DNA of 6,158 nt from Dehalococcoidia bacterium UBA2777 (GTDB lineage Bacteria > Chloroflexota > Dehalococcoidia > UBA2247 > UBA2777): positions 1 through 6,158 of the forward strand of contig DEIJ01000089.1 of the NCBI GenBank assembly GCA_002352365.1. The letters are read 5' to 3'. Positions within the stretch are counted from its first letter, which is position 1. The number at the start of each line of letters is the position of its first letter. Positions 5,085 to 6,158 of this stretch are shown one piece after another. A program made the position numbers and the translations under genes. The notes beneath the pieces are model-generated. The model saw only the letters and a list, made by a program, of their open reading frames with translations. It was not told the origin of the DNA and ran no database searches.

Positions 5085-5918
5085 GGGAGCAGTCCACAAG
5101 CACGTATAGAGTAGGCCATCGAAGTAGCCTTGAATCCAATTGTGATCAGACGCAATCCGGGAGTGGGGACTGTGAACATACAATTTCGATGCGCTGAGCC
5201 TAGAGATGTAGAACAAGGTGTCCCGTTGATTTACAGCGCTGGCCCACATGAGTTTGATTATGTCTTTGCTACTAAAATTAACACGGCCCTTGATTTTCTT
5301 AAAGCTGCGTTCGTTGCTGGATCAGGTACACTCGGCTACAAAAATCACGTCGTTGCACTTGTAGATGATCGTGTTATGGGTATTGGTGGGTTCTATAGTG
5401 GTGTGGAGTTCAGCAGGCTAAATCGGCAAACAGCCTGGCGAATAGTAAAGTTCTATGGCCCCATCAAGTGTTGGAGTGTAATGGAGAAAGGGTTGCAACT
5501 GCAAAAGCTGATACCTCCGCCAAAAAAGGATGCGGAATTCATCCAGAATTTAGGCGTTGCAGAAGATATGCAAGGCAAGGGCATCGGTACAGCTCTGCTG
5601 GAAAGGCAGATCGACATAGCCCGGAATAAGAACCGTTGCATTTGCGCTTTGGATGTTGCTGTTACGAATCCTCGCGCCCAAGAACTGTATGAGAGATTGG
5701 GGTTTCGTGTTGTTGAGGAGAGAAAGCGGTACATCTCTGGTTCCGCGATTCATGTGCCAGATCAAAGACGTATGGAACTCATTTTATTACCCTGCACCAA
5801 AAACTAGGTTTTGTCAGAACAGGAGAAAACGAGGGGCGAATTCTGTTCGAAATCAAAGGAGAATATCTGCTGAACCGTCTTGCCGCCTTTGCGCGAAGAC
5901 CTGGGAAGAGTGGCTAAC
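5079..5918 (+). mobile_element. Integron gene cassette 4 (GNAT acetyltransferase), 3' end disrupted
   Basis: It begins at the core of the canonical attC, and a GNAT gene follows in the cassette orientation. The cassette's own attC is recognisable only by its first box and spacer; the rest appears replaced by transposase-related sequence. Its first bases GTTAGGG pair with GGCTAAC (5912-5918) at only five of seven positions, so ownership of that box is likely but not certain. Positions 5808-5911 hold no gene I can support. Confidence 0.6.
5172..5807 (+). CDS. GNAT family N-acetyltransferase
   Basis: This 211-residue cytosolic enzyme is predicted to transfer an acetyl group from acetyl-CoA to an amine. 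The N-terminal half (FRCAEPRDVEQGVPLIYSAG) is the usual GNAT start. The acetyl-CoA-binding motif A is clear in NLGVAEDMQGKGIGTALLER, with the Q-x-x-G-x-G loop QGKGIG at residues 134-139. Motif B follows as NPRAQELYERLGFRVVEE (166-183). GTG 5172 was preferred because GGGAG (5159-5163) lies eight bases upstream and the domain begins directly after it; the frame is open back to a TTG at 5130, giving 225 residues. The acceptor is unknown. GNATs are common cassette cargo and can acetylate aminoglycosides, other small amines, protein N-termini or toxins' tRNA targets, but none of these specificities is visible here. Confidence 0.87.
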   Translation: MNIQFRCAEPRDVEQGVPLIYSAGPHEFDYVFATKINTALDFLKAAFVAGSGTLGYKNHVVALVDDRVMGIGGFYSGVEFSRLNRQTAWRIVKFYGPIKCWSVMEKGLQLQKLIPPPKKDAEFIQNLGVAEDMQGKGIGTALLERQIDIARNKNRCICALDVAVTNPRAQELYERLGFRVVEERKRYISGSAIHVPDQRRMELILLPCTKN

Positions 5919-5932
5919 AAGTCGCCCCGCAG
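5912..5932 (+). other. Truncated attC site of cassette 4
   Basis: GGCTAACAAGTCGC (5912-5925) resembles an attC outer box and spacer. It also parallels GGCTAGCAAGTC in the first attC of the window (708-719). No inner box pair or 3' core follows before the transposase-like frame begins, so the site seems broken. The junction lies somewhere between about 5926 and 5993; that stretch shows only a small palindrome (GCACG-G-CGTGC, 5972-5982). Confidence 0.5.
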
Positions 5933-5993
5933 TAAACAAATGGCTCCCACCCACCACTCTCTTGGTAGCAAGCACGGCGTGCCCTATTCTTAG

Positions 5994-6158
5994 CTACTCC
6001 TTCTGGAAAAGGTAACAGATGCTGACCATGTTGCCCAGGCGATGCATCTCCTCCGCAGCTTGTTCTCGCCCTCCGCCCCAAGAAGTGCTTTAGCTCAAAG
6101 GAACGGCCGAAGTGATCCTCGATAGCCCTTTTACCCTGTGCGGTTACTATGGTTACTA
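5994..6158 (-). pseudogene. Frameshifted C-terminal fragment of a transposase
   Basis: Reading the minus strand from the right edge gives VTIVTAQGKRAIEDHFGRSF followed by ELKHFLGRR. After a one-base shift it continues REQAAEEMHRLGNMVSICYL and then FQKE before a TAG at 5994-5996. One extra G in the GGG run at 6069-6071 would explain the break. The RAIEDHF...LGNM.ICYLF pattern fits the C-terminal helical part of a DDE transposase, where the Glu can be catalytic, but I cannot name the family. The rest lies beyond the window. It differs from the transposase at the left edge. Confidence 0.45.

Noticed and set aside
5972..5982. GCACGGCGTGC palindrome as a terminator for the minus-strand transposase fragment
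   Set aside because: Only a 5-bp stem with a 1-base centre and no following T-run on the minus strand.
5653..6015. Plus-strand 120-codon frame at the right end
   Set aside because: It overlaps the conserved GNAT motif B coding in another frame and then crosses the broken attC into transposase sequence; the translation is low-complexity and unlike a real protein.
6139..6158. GGTTACTATGGTTACTA at the right edge as a second copy of the left IS end repeats
   Set aside because: Only the GGTTAC core matches, and the stretch is open in the transposase fragment's frame (encoding VTIVT), so coding sequence explains it better.

Overview
This window reads as part of an integron gene-cassette array bounded by transposase remnants. 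The main evidence is a series of attC-type recombination sites. Each has a terminal 7-bp core box, inner boxes that pair with an extrahelical base, and a hairpin body. One site follows each gene, and all genes are on the + strand. No integrase gene (intI), attI site or array promoter lies in the window, so this is an interior piece of an array. The host cannot be named. Intermediate base composition, large environmental-type attC sites, a MITE and two kinds of transposase remnant suggest an uncultured environmental bacterium with a chromosomal or mobile integron.

Layout. Positions 1-543 (minus strand) hold the N-terminal part of a DDE/integrase-type transposase that runs off the left edge. 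Behind its start is an AT-rich stretch with two tandem GGTTAC-containing repeats that look like an insertion-sequence end. A compact attC (708-774) follows. Cassette 1 (about 769-2517) encodes a two-helix membrane protein fused through a Trp-rich helical segment to a calcineurin-like metallophosphoesterase. Its attC (2305-2523) is interrupted by an 85-bp MITE-like element with perfect 13-bp terminal inverted repeats. Cassette 2 (about 2518-4326) encodes a roughly 520-residue protein of unknown function with a possible Schlafen/AlbA_2-like C-terminus. Cassette 3 (about 4327-5078) encodes a small class I SAM-dependent methyltransferase and is the most canonical cassette. Cassette 4 (from about 5079) encodes a GNAT N-acetyltransferase; its attC is cut after the first box. 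Positions 5994-6158 (minus strand) hold a frameshifted C-terminal transposase fragment.

How the genes relate. Cassettes in an array are normally co-transcribed from an upstream promoter, and neighbours need not share a pathway. Cassettes 1 and 2 have large structured attC sites (134 bp without the MITE, and 133 bp); cassette 3 has a compact 70-bp site. The site between cassettes 1 and 2 is damaged twice, by the MITE and by a GTT to GAT change in its core, so the two large unknown genes may now move as one unit. Both are plausible accessory or defence proteins. That role is inferred from domain type and integron context, not shown by the sequence.
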